Shown: positions 7,311 through 15,645, counted from the first letter of the stretch. The stretch: DNA of 38,685 bases from an uncultured Prevotella sp. (GCA_900546575.1 URDM01000018.1:1-38685), one strand, 5' to 3'. The notes: generated from the letters alone by a model not told the origin. Program-made: numbers and translations.

Positions 7311-8861
7311 TCAGTCTTTAGACATGCTCGGCAGCGTCTGTTCTATGCCTTGTTCTCTATGGCACACGTGCACCTCGATGCCGAATTTGCTATGTATATG
7401 CTCAGCCAGATGCTGTGCCGAGTAGACGCTGCGATGCTGTCCGCCGGTGCATCCGAACGAGAACATAAGGTCGGTAAATCCGCGGTCGATATAGCGTTGC
7501 ACATGAGCGTCAGCCAACTTGTACACGCTTTCGAGGAAGGTCAAGATCTCGCCATCGTCCTCAAGAAATCGTATTACGGGTTCGTCGAGTCCGGTGAGTT
7601 TCTTGTAAGGTTCGTAGCGTCCTGGATTATGTGTAGAGCGGCAGTCGAACACATAGCCTCCACCATTGCCCGAAGTGTCCTCCGGTATACCCTTACGGTA
7701 AGAGAAGCTGAACACACGCACTCGCAAAGGTCCCTTGCCGTCGTACTTGGAGAATGTAGCCGGACCGTCTTGCGGATGTGCTACATACACGTTGCTGTCG
7801 GCTGTCTTGTAGCCGTCGGCACGCGATGCGGCAGGCTGTTCTATATGCGCATACTGCGGCAACTCGGTCAGTCGGCGCAACATGTCCATCATATACGGAT
7901 AGGGGAACACGTCTTCGCCCATCTTCAGCAGCTCGCGCAGATTGTCCATGGCTGGCGGAATAGACTCGATGAAGTGCTTCTTGCGCTCAAAGTAGCCACG
8001 GAATCCGTATGTTCCGAGCACCTGCAGAGTACGGAACAGCACGAACAGACTCAAGCGGGTAACGAAGTGACGCACGCTCGGCACCTCGGTGTACTGCTTC
8101 AGAGCTTCGTAATATTCCGACACCAATTCGCGACGCAACTTGTTGCTGTATCGTGCTGACGCCTGCCATAGGAACGAGGCAAGGTCGTAATAGTAAGGAC
8201 CCTTGCGTCCGCCCTGAAAGTCGATGAAGTAAGGATTGCCATCGGCATCGAGCATTACGTTGCGAGCCTGGAAATCGCGATAAAGGAACGAGTCGACCTG
8301 CTCCGAAGTGAGATCCTTAGCCATTAGGCGGAAGTTTGCCTCAAGCTTCAGTTCATGAAAATCGAGTCCTGAGGGTTTGAGGAAGCAGTACTTGAAGTAG
8401 TTGAGGTCGAACAGAACGCTGTCCTCATCAAACTCGGGCTGCGGATAGCAGTTCTGCCAGTCGAGTCCGCGTGCTCCGCGTATCTGTATGTTGGGCAACT
8501 GGCGTATTGTTCGCTTCAACAGTTCCTGTTCCTCAAGATTGTATCGTCCGCCCGCTTCACGTCCGCCACGAACGGCATCGAAGAGCGACACCGAGCCGAG
8601 GTCGGTCTGCAGATAGCGCAGTCCGTCATCGCTGACAGCCAGCACCTGCGGCACGGGCAACTGACGTTGCTCGAAATGTTGTGCCAGATAAACAAAAGCG
8701 TGATTCTCGTCGCGGCTTGTGCCCACAACGCCTATTACGGTAGAGCCGTCTTCGGCTGTGAAGCGATAATACTGTCGGTTGCTGCCAGCACCAGCCAGAC
8801 GTTCAACCGATTCTGGCATAGAGCCATGCCACTGATTATATAGTTCGGTCAGTTTCTCCAT
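7311..8861 (-). CDS. Aminosugar kinase-like (AmgK/APH) protein fused to a RapZ C-terminal domain
   Basis: This 516-residue protein has two parts. Residues 1-310 are an APH-type small-molecule kinase: nucleotide loop GAGSNRQYYRF near 24-34, catalytic loop Y194-R-D196-F-Q-A-R-N201, and metal motif I213-D214-F-Q. This matches AmgK, the anomeric MurNAc/GlcNAc kinase. Residues 378-505 match the C-terminal domain of RapZ, with FSFSYRKGIP, TGLDEPVIRFL and GCTGGQHRSVYSAQHLAEH (470-488). The RapZ N-terminal P-loop domain is absent. In E. coli this C-terminal domain binds glucosamine-6-phosphate and small RNAs. I chose the ATG at 8861, which overlaps the upstream gene by 26 bases; the longer reading would duplicate that gene's DNA. 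Substrate and sensing role are inferred from family and the MurU-like neighbour. Confidence 0.8.
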   Translation of the reverse strand: MEKLTELYNQWHGSMPESVERLAGAGSNRQYYRFTAEDGSTVIGVVGTSRDENHAFVYLAQHFEQRQLPVPQVLAVSDDGLRYLQTDLGSVSLFDAVRGGREAGGRYNLEEQELLKRTIRQLPNIQIRGARGLDWQNCYPQPEFDEDSVLFDLNYFKYCFLKPSGLDFHELKLEANFRLMAKDLTSEQVDSFLYRDFQARNVMLDADGNPYFIDFQGGRKGPYYYDLASFLWQASARYSNKLRRELVSEYYEALKQYTEVPSVRHFVTRLSLFVLFRTLQVLGTYGFRGYFERKKHFIESIPPAMDNLRELLKMGEDVFPYPYMMDMLRRLTELPQYAHIEQPAASRADGYKTADSNVYVAHPQDGPATFSKYDGKGPLRVRVFSFSYRKGIPEDTSGNGGGYVFDCRSTHNPGRYEPYKKLTGLDEPVIRFLEDDGEILTFLESVYKLADAHVQRYIDRGFTDLMFSFGCTGGQHRSVYSAQHLAEHIHSKFGIEVHVCHREQGIEQTLPSMSKD

Positions 8862-9084
8862 TCTTGTCGTTGTTATTGCTGCCTTCTGCTTCGTCGGCAG
8901 GATTGTTAGTAGTGGCTTTATCGCCATGGAAATACTCGCGGTTCTTGCGGTCGGCCCAGACGGCCAGCAAGCTATCTGCCACATACAGAAGTATTGCCAC
9001 ACCAGCCGCAATGCTCAACGACTTGGTAAGGGCGTAAGTTCCACCGCATATAATCACGAAAAGTACGATTATTTTCAGTCTCAT
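8836..9084 (-). CDS. Small membrane protein of unknown function
   Basis: This 82-residue protein has two hydrophobic segments (about 4-18 and 25-43), then a basic patch WADRKNREYF and a polar, Asn/Asp/Glu-rich tail. I do not recognise a named family. It is the first gene of an operon with the kinase-RapZ fusion, overlapping it by 26 bases, so the two are probably translationally coupled. A TACATTTG promoter element lies 51 bases upstream of the start. Its position suggests an envelope role linked to the kinase, but nothing in the sequence shows this. Confidence 0.6.
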   Translation of the reverse strand: MRLKIIVLFVIICGGTYALTKSLSIAAGVAILLYVADSLLAVWADRKNREYFHGDKATTNNPADEAEGSNNNDKNGETDRTI

Positions 9085-9134
9085 TATATTCTGTTTCGAG
9101 TATATTTACTTTATCTTTATGTTTTTGGTAACTG

Positions 9135-9142
9135 CAAATGTA
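9135..9142 (-). promoter_or_regulatory. -7 element TACATTTG for the small membrane protein / kinase operon
   Basis: On the minus strand TACATTTG fits TAnnTTTG and would give a 5' leader of about 45 bases before the ATG at 9084. The rest of 9085-9267 is AT-rich and holds no other recognised feature. Confidence 0.55.
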
Positions 9143-9267
9143 CTAATTATTTCTTGAAACAGGACTGCATACACCACAAAAACACTATATTTTTTAAGCA
9201 ATAAAGACATCGAACTTGCGTTATACTTATTGTTTATGCACTATCACACACATTATTACATATACAA

Positions 9268-11367
9268 GTGAACACACCATTACACAAATCATCAACCAGA
9301 TACACCGTCGTCGCCATGGCAGCCTGCATAGCAGTCATGACTTTTGTGCTGACGGGATGCGGAGCCGACAAGAACCTGAAGCGTGGCGAGAAGTTTCTTG
9401 CCATAGGCGAATACTACGACGCCGCCAACCAATTCAAGCAGGCTTACACCAAGACTCCGCCTAAGGAACGCACCCAGCGCGGACAGATTGCGCTTAAAGT
9501 GGCGCTGTGCAACGAGCGCATCAACGCATCGCAGAAGGCGGCGGCTGCCTACGCCAACGCCATACGCTACAAGCAAGCTACGCCCCAGCACCGGTTGGCT
9601 TACGCCAGACAGTTGCTTAAAAACGGACAGTACCGTCAGGCGGAGCAGCAGTTCAAGATTGTGCTCGACTCGATGCCCGACGACATTCTTGCCAAGAACG
9701 GACTCATTTCGGCACAGAAAGCACCCGCATGGAAGAAGGAAGGCTCGCGCTATAAGGTGAAACGTATGGACATATTCAATTCGCGACGCGCCGACTACTC
9801 GCCCGTTCTTGCAGGCGACCAGCACGACCGTCTGTACTTCACTTCGACCCGCAACGAGGCTCAAGGTTCTGAACTCAGCGGCATCACGGGCACCAAGGCA
9901 GGCGACATATTCGTATCGCAGAAGGACGACCGCGGACATTGGACCAAGCCCGAAGCCGTAGAGGGCGGACTGAATACCGACTACGACGAGGGTGCCTGTG
10001 CCCTTACGCCCGACCAAGGCACAATGTATCTGACGCAATGCACCAGCAATCCCGACTATCCACGGTTTGCACAGATAGTCACCTCTACACGTGCAGACGC
10101 AGCATGGGGCAAGGCGAGCGAACTGAAACTTACTGGCGACACGCTGTCGAGCTATGCCCACCCTGCCATTTCGCCCGACGGACAATGGCTGTACTTTGTC
10201 AGCGACATGACTGGAGGAATGGGTGGAATGGACATCTGGCGCGTGCGGTTGACATCAAACGGACTGGGTGGCGTGGAAAACCTTGGAGAACCTATCAACA
10301 CTCCGGGCAACGAGATGTTTCCGACGTTCCGCCCCAACGGCGACCTTTACTTCTCAAGCGACGGCCATCCGGGCATGGGCGGACTCGACATATTCATTGC
10401 CACCGTTGGCAAGGACGGCAAATACCACATACAGCATCCCGGCTATCCGCTCAATTCGCAGGCCGACGACTTCGGAATGACATTCGAGGGAGTACACAAT
10501 CGCGGATTCTTTGCATCCAACCGCAACGACGGTCGTGGATGGGACCACATATATAGCTTTGAAAATCCTGAGATTATACAGAGCGTGAAGGGATGGGTGT
10601 ACGAAAAGGACGGTTACGAACTGCCATCCGCACTGGTGTACATGGTGGGCAGCGACGGCACTAACGAGAAGCTGAGCGTGGGTGGCGACGGCTCGTTTGA
10701 GCGTGTACTGAAGCCTGGCACCGACTATATATTCCTTGCCACATGCAAGGGTTTTCTGAATCATAAGGAAGAAATAGCGGTGGCACAGCGCAACGAGTCG
10801 CACGAATACGTGCTGCAATTTCCGCTCGCATCGATAACTGCGCCTGTGCTGATAAACAATATCTTCTACGATTTCGACAAGGCTACTCTGCGTCCAGAAT
10901 CGGCTCAGGCTCTCGACACTCTCGTGAAGATACTCGAGGAGAATCCCAACGTAACCATCGAACTATCCGCCCATTGCGACTACAAAGGTTCGGCTGTATA
11001 CAACAAAGCTCTGTCGCAACGCCGAGCCGAGTCGGTGGTGCAATACTTGGTGGACAAAGGCATAGCACGCGACCGCCTTACACCAGTGGGATATGGCAAG
11101 GAGAAACCCAAGACCATACGCAAGAAGCTAACCGAAAAATACAACTGGCTGAAGGAGGGCTACGTGCTCAGCGAGGAATTCATACAGAAACTTGACAAGG
11201 CAAAGCAGGAGATTTGCAACCAGCTCAACCGCCGTACCGAATTCTCCGTACTACGCACCACCTACGGACTGTTTGACAAAGAGGGTAAACCAAGCAAACA
11301 ACCCACTAAAACAAAAAAGCCTTCCTCTGCCAATAAAGACCAGAAGGAAGACTTATATATAAATTAA
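9268..11367 (+). CDS. porE: PorE-like lipoprotein (TPR, beta-propeller, CRD, OmpA) of type IX secretion
   Basis: This 699-residue lipoprotein has a signal peptide with lipobox L-T-G-C31. Four regions follow: TPR-like helices (about 35-160), a PD40/WD40-like beta-propeller with repeated SPDGQWLYFVS and FRPNGDLYFSSDG blades (about 165-440), a carboxypeptidase-regulatory-like fold (about 445-520), and an OmpA peptidoglycan-binding domain (about 525-620, NNIFYDFDKATLRPES and the D…R pair in CDYKGSAVYNKALSQRRAES). This order is that of P. gingivalis PorE, which ties the type IX secretion machinery to peptidoglycan. I used the GTG at 9268 because it keeps the basic n-region; starting at the ATG at 9316 would give an uncharged signal peptide. 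The last codons overlap a minus-strand terminator and, by four bases, the next gene. Confidence 0.78.
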   Translation: MNTPLHKSSTRYTVVAMAACIAVMTFVLTGCGADKNLKRGEKFLAIGEYYDAANQFKQAYTKTPPKERTQRGQIALKVALCNERINASQKAAAAYANAIRYKQATPQHRLAYARQLLKNGQYRQAEQQFKIVLDSMPDDILAKNGLISAQKAPAWKKEGSRYKVKRMDIFNSRRADYSPVLAGDQHDRLYFTSTRNEAQGSELSGITGTKAGDIFVSQKDDRGHWTKPEAVEGGLNTDYDEGACALTPDQGTMYLTQCTSNPDYPRFAQIVTSTRADAAWGKASELKLTGDTLSSYAHPAISPDGQWLYFVSDMTGGMGGMDIWRVRLTSNGLGGVENLGEPINTPGNEMFPTFRPNGDLYFSSDGHPGMGGLDIFIATVGKDGKYHIQHPGYPLNSQADDFGMTFEGVHNRGFFASNRNDGRGWDHIYSFENPEIIQSVKGWVYEKDGYELPSALVYMVGSDGTNEKLSVGGDGSFERVLKPGTDYIFLATCKGFLNHKEEIAVAQRNESHEYVLQFPLASITAPVLINNIFYDFDKATLRPESAQALDTLVKILEENPNVTIELSAHCDYKGSAVYNKALSQRRAESVVQYLVDKGIARDRLTPVGYGKEKPKTIRKKLTEKYNWLKEGYVLSEEFIQKLDKAKQEICNQLNRRTEFSVLRTTYGLFDKEGKPSKQPTKTKKPSSANKDQKEDLYIN
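11310..11350 (-). terminator. Intrinsic terminator of the sigma-factor operon, inside the porE 3' end
   Basis: Read on the minus strand, CTTCCTTCTG (11350-11341) pairs with CAGAGGAAG (11329-11321) with one bulge, followed by GCTTTTTTGTTTT. It ends the minus-strand operon just past the stop at 11364 and lies wholly within the last codons of porE. Confidence 0.75.
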
Positions 11368-11795
11368 GCGTTCTTCTGCGACTCCCAGAAGTCGTACAGC
11401 ATGACGCAACTCAGCACCCATACAGTGAGCACTACCATCAGTAAGGTAGTGCCCACTGTATTTGTTTGTGGCAGTAGCGAGTCTATCGACAAGCGTGGCA
11501 GACAGCCGGAAGCAATCGTATGTAGACTGTCTGCAACATTGCCAAGACATCGGCGCATCACTTCCAAACCTCCACTCGCAAAGAACGACACGACACAAAC
11601 CACCATCCACACTGCCGTCCATACATTATACCAGAAGCGTCCACGTGCCGGCATCTCTTCCTGCACACGCTTCATGACGCTATGCGAGAACCCGTTGTCG
11701 GCTATATGCATACGCACACTGCCGGCAAAGAACCCACGCAGGAGCTCTTCGTCGACAGTACCATTATTCATTATCAAATCCTTTTCTTTTTCCAT
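11364..11795 (-). CDS. Membrane protein of a sigma-factor operon, DUF5056-like
   Basis: This 143-residue protein has a soluble N-terminal part (about 1-50, with VDEELLRGFFA and FSHSVMKRV) and two hydrophobic segments (about 57-75 and 115-134). It resembles the short DUF5056-type proteins that sit downstream of ECF sigma genes in Bacteroidales. It could act as a membrane anti-sigma factor, but it lacks a recognisable zinc anti-sigma motif, so that is inference from position. A 22-bp repeat array separates it from the sigma gene. Its stop overlaps the porE stop by four bases in convergent orientation. Confidence 0.62.
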   Translation of the reverse strand: MEKEKDLIMNNGTVDEELLRGFFAGSVRMHIADNGFSHSVMKRVQEEMPARGRFWYNVWTAVWMVVCVVSFFASGGLEVMRRCLGNVADSLHTIASGCLPRLSIDSLLPQTNTVGTTLLMVVLTVWVLSCVMLYDFWESQKNA

Positions 11796-11834
11796 TTTGC
11801 CAGCTTTTCCGTTAGTCTGAATTCAATGATTTTT

Positions 11835-11944
11835 CAAATGTAGTCCTTTTGCATTCCAAAAGGACAACTTTTGCATTCCAAAAGGACAACTTTAGCACTC
11901 CAAAAGGGGTCCTTTTGCAAGCTAAAAGGAGTCCTTTTCAAGCT
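11835..11944. repeat. 22-bp array, family I, five units (copy 1)
   Basis: Five contiguous 22-bp units start with CAAATGTAGTCCTTTTGC, then CAAAAGGACAACTTTTGC and similar. Each unit core is a near-palindrome AAAAGGAnTCCTTTT. The array sits between the ECF sigma gene and the downstream membrane-protein gene of the same operon. Copies 2 and 3 are at 18507-18616 and 27742-27851 in the same orientation. Confidence 0.92.
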
Positions 11945-11984
11945 GCAAGCAAACCGTTAGCACAAAGCGCTGTGATTCAAGTCT

Positions 11985-12524
11985 TTATCCATAACCGTTC
12001 TGCCGCAGAAACCGCGTTAGCTTTTCCTTGCCACGAAACAGATGCGACTTGACCGTTCCCACAGCCATTCCCGTTATCTGGGCAATCTCATCAATGGGAT
12101 AACCGTCGACAAGTTGCAGCGTGACGCAGGTGCGCTCCTTGTCGCCCAAACGTCTTAAGGCATCATAAACGTCAAGCTTCACGTTGCTGTCGGCATGTGC
12201 CGCACCTCGTCGGGATGCTTCGGCAGAAGAGTCGACATCGTCGGTGGGACGCTGACGGCGATGAAAGTCGTAGAGCACATTACAAGCTATGCGATAGAGC
12301 CACGTGGAGAACGCTGCCTGTCCGCGAAACTTCGATATGTTGACATAAGCCTTGACAAATGTGTCCTGTGCAAGGTCGTCGCTCAACTGCACGTCTCCCA
12401 ATGTCTGGTGCAAGAAGAAGCGCCTTATAGGCGACTGATATTTCACGACCAAACGGTCGAATGCCGTGCGGTCGTGAAACTCAGCCACCTGAGAGACAAG
12501 AGAGAGATCGTTGTTTTGCTTCAT
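11985..12524 (-). CDS. ECF-family RNA polymerase sigma factor
   Basis: This 179-residue protein has sigma region 2 (LAQDTFVKAYVNISKFRG, then FSTWLYRIACNVLYDFHRR, about residues 50-90) and region 4 with a helix-turn-helix (LGDKERTCVTLQLVDGYPIDEIAQITG…VGTVKSHLFRGKEKL, about 126-172). It directs RNA polymerase to a special promoter set, which is not identified here. Its ATG follows directly after the stop of the upstream DUF6249-like gene, so translation is probably coupled. The operon promoter is near 13335. Confidence 0.93.
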   Translation of the reverse strand: MKQNNDLSLVSQVAEFHDRTAFDRLVVKYQSPIRRFFLHQTLGDVQLSDDLAQDTFVKAYVNISKFRGQAAFSTWLYRIACNVLYDFHRRQRPTDDVDSSAEASRRGAAHADSNVKLDVYDALRRLGDKERTCVTLQLVDGYPIDEIAQITGMAVGTVKSHLFRGKEKLTRFLRQNGYG

Positions 12525-13259
12525 TTATTTTTTATCCTTGTCGCCGAAGTCTATATCGGTGATGTCACTGTCAATATTGTCAAAATCGTCGTTTGGTTCT
12601 TCCTTTTTGCGTCCGAACTTACTGTTATAGTTATAGCGCACCATGAACATCTGTCCCAAACCAAGACATGCCACAAGCAATCCTATGCCTACAAGAGGGT
12701 CGGCACCGAGGAACCAGAAGAACAAAGCCAGACCTGCACCGATTGAAACGTTGCGCACTCCGCGGCGCCACAGATAGTCGGGCGACTTCTTATTGAGTGG
12801 CATCTCGCCTTCACTTATTGGCTGTCCCTGCTCCATTGCCTTCTCAGCCAGACGCACACGGTCGTTATGGCGACGCACCATATATCGCATGATGAGCAAT
12901 ACGATGATGAGCGGCATGAATAGGAACAGGAGTCCGACACCAAGCAACAGTATGGTCAATAATATTCCTACAAAACCCGAAGTGCCAAGAAAGGCAAACC
13001 ATGAGAACGGATCGGAGAATCTACTCGGATCAAACCGGTTGCTGTCGTTGATGTCGTCGGCATCGGCAGTAGTGCTGTAAGCGGTAGAGTCGAGCGGTTG
13101 GGCTGTGGACGAAGTGTCGGAATAGGCCTCAATGCCATTATCGTCCTTCGTGTCGTCTACTACTGTTGTGCGCGGAGTGTGTCGGTGGCGCTGTGCCTCC
13201 ATGGGCACCGTGCTGCCCAAAAGCATGATTGCTACAAGTGAGAATAATATCTTTTTCAT
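12525..13259 (-). CDS. DUF6249-like membrane protein
   Basis: This 244-residue protein starts with a signal-like segment (1-22, ending MEAQ). An acidic, Ser/Thr-rich periplasmic-type linker (about 30-80) follows, then a long hydrophobic region (about 95-128), a basic cytoplasmic loop, a further membrane segment (about 172-205), and a C-terminal tail very rich in Asp. It is the first gene of an operon with an ECF sigma factor and a second membrane protein. The architecture suits a membrane partner of the sigma factor, but no enzymatic or sensing motif is visible. Confidence 0.65.
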   Translation of the reverse strand: MKKILFSLVAIMLLGSTVPMEAQRHRHTPRTTVVDDTKDDNGIEAYSDTSSTAQPLDSTAYSTTADADDINDSNRFDPSRFSDPFSWFAFLGTSGFVGILLTILLLGVGLLFLFMPLIIVLLIMRYMVRRHNDRVRLAEKAMEQGQPISEGEMPLNKKSPDYLWRRGVRNVSIGAGLALFFWFLGADPLVGIGLLVACLGLGQMFMVRYNYNSKFGRKKEEPNDDFDNIDSDITDIDFGDKDKK

Positions 13260-13330
13260 ATTCTGTAGGTTTTTCTATTTTAATTACAATGGTTTGACGC
13301 AACGCAAACTGAATAAGTTGCACAGCATCG

Positions 13331-13338
13331 CAAAAATA
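13331..13338 (-). promoter_or_regulatory. -7 element TATTTTTG for the sigma operon
   Basis: On the minus strand TATTTTTG fits TAnnTTTG and would start transcription about 65 bases before the DUF6249-like ATG. This intergenic region (13260-13431) is shared with the divergent esterase gene. Confidence 0.45.
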
Positions 13339-13401
13339 CTACAAATTAACAAAAACACAGAAAAACCATTGGCTATATTTTCGCATCAGCAGCAAAAGGA
13401 C

Positions 13402-13409
13402 TAATTTTG
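13402..13409 (+). promoter_or_regulatory. -7 element TAATTTTG for the esterase gene
   Basis: TAATTTTG fits TAnnTTTG, 23 bases before the ATG at 13432, which would give a very short leader. Confidence 0.55.
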
Positions 13410-13431
13410 TAGCTATAACCATATCCATATT

Positions 13432-14142
13432 ATGACTACAATCATACAAAACGAAAACGTTAATATAGGCTCTATCCACTGCAATGTCTTCGCCACCGAA
13501 CGCCCCGAGGTGCTGCTTATACAGCCGTCGGCACGACATGAGACCAAGAACGACGGCATAAACAGAGAGGTGAAGGTGCTGGCTACAACCGCCACTAAAG
13601 GATTTGCCATAGTATTCTTCGATACCGTGGAGTGGGCTAAGGCACTCATGCCATGGCAGGACGAGGCAGTGTCGCGCGACGAGGAAGTAGGCAGATATGC
13701 TTCGAATACTCTGGAATATATCATTGAGAGCCTCATACCATGGCTGCATGAGCGTTTCGGCAAGTTGCCATGTATAATAGGCGGCTACTCATTGGGCGGA
13801 TTGTTTGCGCTTTGGACAGCCCGTCAGTCAGCTGCCTTCTGTGCAGTGGCAGCAGCATCACCATCGTTATGGATAAAAGGATGGACCGATTATGCCGACA
13901 ACAATAGCCTCAACGCACGATTGGCTTACGTCAGTCTGGGCGATCGCGAGGAGCATTGCCGCAACCAACGTATGGCTCGCATCGGCGATTGTGTACGCCA
14001 TGAACACCTGACACTTGCCAATCAGATTGGCTCTTCAGCCACAACACTCGAATGGAACAGCGGCGGACACTTCGGCAATGAAGCCGAACGCACGGCTAAG
14101 GCATTCGCATGGTGTATCGAGAACATAAACAAAGCGGGCTGA
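13432..14142 (+). CDS. Alpha/beta hydrolase (esterase-like)
   Basis: This 236-residue protein has no signal peptide and is probably cytosolic. The nucleophile elbow G-Y-S-L-G-G (around residue 122) precedes LFALWTARQSAAFCAVAAASPSLWI, typical of putative-esterase folds. Late in the chain SLGDREEHC supplies a possible catalytic Asp and NSGGHFG the His. The substrate is unknown. It is transcribed from a nearby TAATTTTG promoter, divergent from the sigma operon, and ends in front of a 161-bp inverted repeat shared with the convergent C1 peptidase gene. Confidence 0.75.
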   Translation: MTTIIQNENVNIGSIHCNVFATERPEVLLIQPSARHETKNDGINREVKVLATTATKGFAIVFFDTVEWAKALMPWQDEAVSRDEEVGRYASNTLEYIIESLIPWLHERFGKLPCIIGGYSLGGLFALWTARQSAAFCAVAAASPSLWIKGWTDYADNNSLNARLAYVSLGDREEHCRNQRMARIGDCVRHEHLTLANQIGSSATTLEWNSGGHFGNEAERTAKAFAWCIENINKAG

Positions 14143-14149
14143 AAGTCCA

Positions 14150-14310
14150 ATAAGCACATAGCCCGAGGCACCGCCCTGGGTGTACAGATAGATAAAAGCA
14201 AAACGCCCTGTAAGGGCAAAAGCATTGATAATTAACGCTTTTGCCCTTACAGGGCGCATTGTTATTTGCGATACTTTTACCCAGGGCGGTGCCCTGGGCT
14301 ATGTGCTTAT
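14150..14310. repeat. 161-bp nested inverted repeat between convergent genes
   Basis: The outer arms are perfect over 15 bp (14150-14164 with 14296-14310, ATAAGCACATAGCCC type, counting the first base), extended by a 17-bp near-match (ACCGCCCTGGGT). The inner hairpin is a perfect 20-bp stem, CGCCCTGTAAGGGCAAAAGC (14204-14223) with 14237-14256, and a 13-base loop. The middle segments do not pair. It may act as a terminator for both genes, though it lacks T tracts, and it looks like a dispersed palindromic element. A short GCCCCTTTGGGGC palindrome follows at 14311-14323. Confidence 0.85.
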
Positions 14311-14347
14311 GCCCCTTTGGGGCGTGCTGCTTTGACTTTTATATTTA

Positions 14348-15577
14348 TTAGTCGGCAATAGTCTGCTTCTTCTTTGCATTCTCCATCTTCTTGAGAATGT
14401 CGGCAGGGATAGCCTTCTTGTTAACCAAGTAGTCCATAGTGTTGGCTACGATGTAGTTCTTGGTCATGTACCAGATGCCCTTGTATTTGCCAGTCTCACC
14501 CCAAGAGTTCTTCACCATATAGTATTCCTTGCCAAACTGGTCCTTTGCGATACCGTAGATAAGCATACCGTGGTCGTCAGTAAGTTCCCAGTTGTCGAAA
14601 CGCTGCTGGCGCTGTTCAGCTGTAGGAGTAAGTTCAGGAACCTTGCAACCGAGTGAGTCGATGAGGCTGATACGCTTGCCCGGAGACAGCTTGAGCCAAT
14701 GAGCCATATCGCTACCAGCCATGCTCTCCATAGCCTTGTTGTCGTAGAAGTAAGCCAGACCGTCGCGTGTGAAGCCTTCTTCGCTAACGTCGCCACCCCA
14801 AGCTACTGTGTAACCGGTCTTAACGGCGTTCTCAATGATGCGAGCCATATCCTCTACAGGAAGGTTCCATGACAACGGATTGCGCCAGTTGTCCTGCACC
14901 TCAACGGGATACTGTGTGTAGTAAGGCTTGTGTGAGAAGCTTGTGATAGATACATAGTCGTTGAAGTTGAGGCCGAGGCTTGCTGCAAACGACTTCGGAG
15001 TGTACTCCTTGCCATTGTAAGTGAACTTCTCAGGGCACTTGCCGAGGTAAGCGTCGAGGATGCTCTGGAGTCCTACCTTCCACTGACCAGAAATCTTCTT
15101 GGCCTTGTTCTTTGAAATAGCGGCTACATACGGCTCAAGCATTGAGAAGAACTCGTTGAAGTTGTAGAGCGAGTCGCCAGTCAATGAACCAGGGAAAGGC
15201 ATTGCATTATCAGGACAGATACCATAGTTCTTGAGTACATAGAGAACGTCGTAAGCCGAGCCACCCTGCGCAAACTGGCAGTCGCCGTGCAAACGTACAA
15301 CCTGAACGGCACGATCCATATAGTCCTTGTTGGCAACGAACGACTCGCAGAGGTCGTATGTCTTGCCTGTAGCCTTGAGGATTTCGGCCTCGAAGAACGA
15401 AAGAGTTGAGTAGTCCCAACATGTACCGCTACGGTTCTGGTTCTTGATACTTGTGATAGGATTGGCCTTGATTGTCGTGAAGACCGGCTTGTTGCTCTGT
15501 GCAGCATCCTTCTTTGTGTCTGCACTTGCACCTACTGCTACGAGAGCAAGAAGGGCGAGAGTAAAGATTTTCTTCAT
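14348..15577 (-). CDS. Secreted C1-family cysteine peptidase (PepC/bleomycin hydrolase-like)
   Basis: This 409-residue protein has a signal peptide (1-19, ending GASA). The papain-like catalytic set is visible: Q47 and C53 in NQNRSGTCWDYST, H336 in DDHGMLIYG and N357 in VKNSWG. Overall it resembles the aminopeptidase C/bleomycin hydrolase group, which is normally cytosolic; here the signal peptide predicts export to the periplasm or beyond. It may trim peptides brought into the periplasm. The gene follows the M24 aminopeptidase P gene on the same strand after 147 bases filled by a 22-bp repeat array, and no clear promoter of its own was found. Confidence 0.88.
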   Translation of the reverse strand: MKKIFTLALLALVAVGASADTKKDAAQSNKPVFTTIKANPITSIKNQNRSGTCWDYSTLSFFEAEILKATGKTYDLCESFVANKDYMDRAVQVVRLHGDCQFAQGGSAYDVLYVLKNYGICPDNAMPFPGSLTGDSLYNFNEFFSMLEPYVAAISKNKAKKISGQWKVGLQSILDAYLGKCPEKFTYNGKEYTPKSFAASLGLNFNDYVSITSFSHKPYYTQYPVEVQDNWRNPLSWNLPVEDMARIIENAVKTGYTVAWGGDVSEEGFTRDGLAYFYDNKAMESMAGSDMAHWLKLSPGKRISLIDSLGCKVPELTPTAEQRQQRFDNWELTDDHGMLIYGIAKDQFGKEYYMVKNSWGETGKYKGIWYMTKNYIVANTMDYLVNKKAIPADILKKMENAKKKQTIAD

Positions 15578-15645
15578 TTCTCTGAATTGTTTGGTTTTAT
15601 TATTGTTATTTTACAGTATTGATTTTACACCTTTTATATATAGGG

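Noticed and set aside
8862..9011. Extended N-terminus of the kinase-RapZ fusion
   Set aside because: These 50 codons overlap the small membrane-protein gene, and the kinase fold begins directly after the ATG at 8861.
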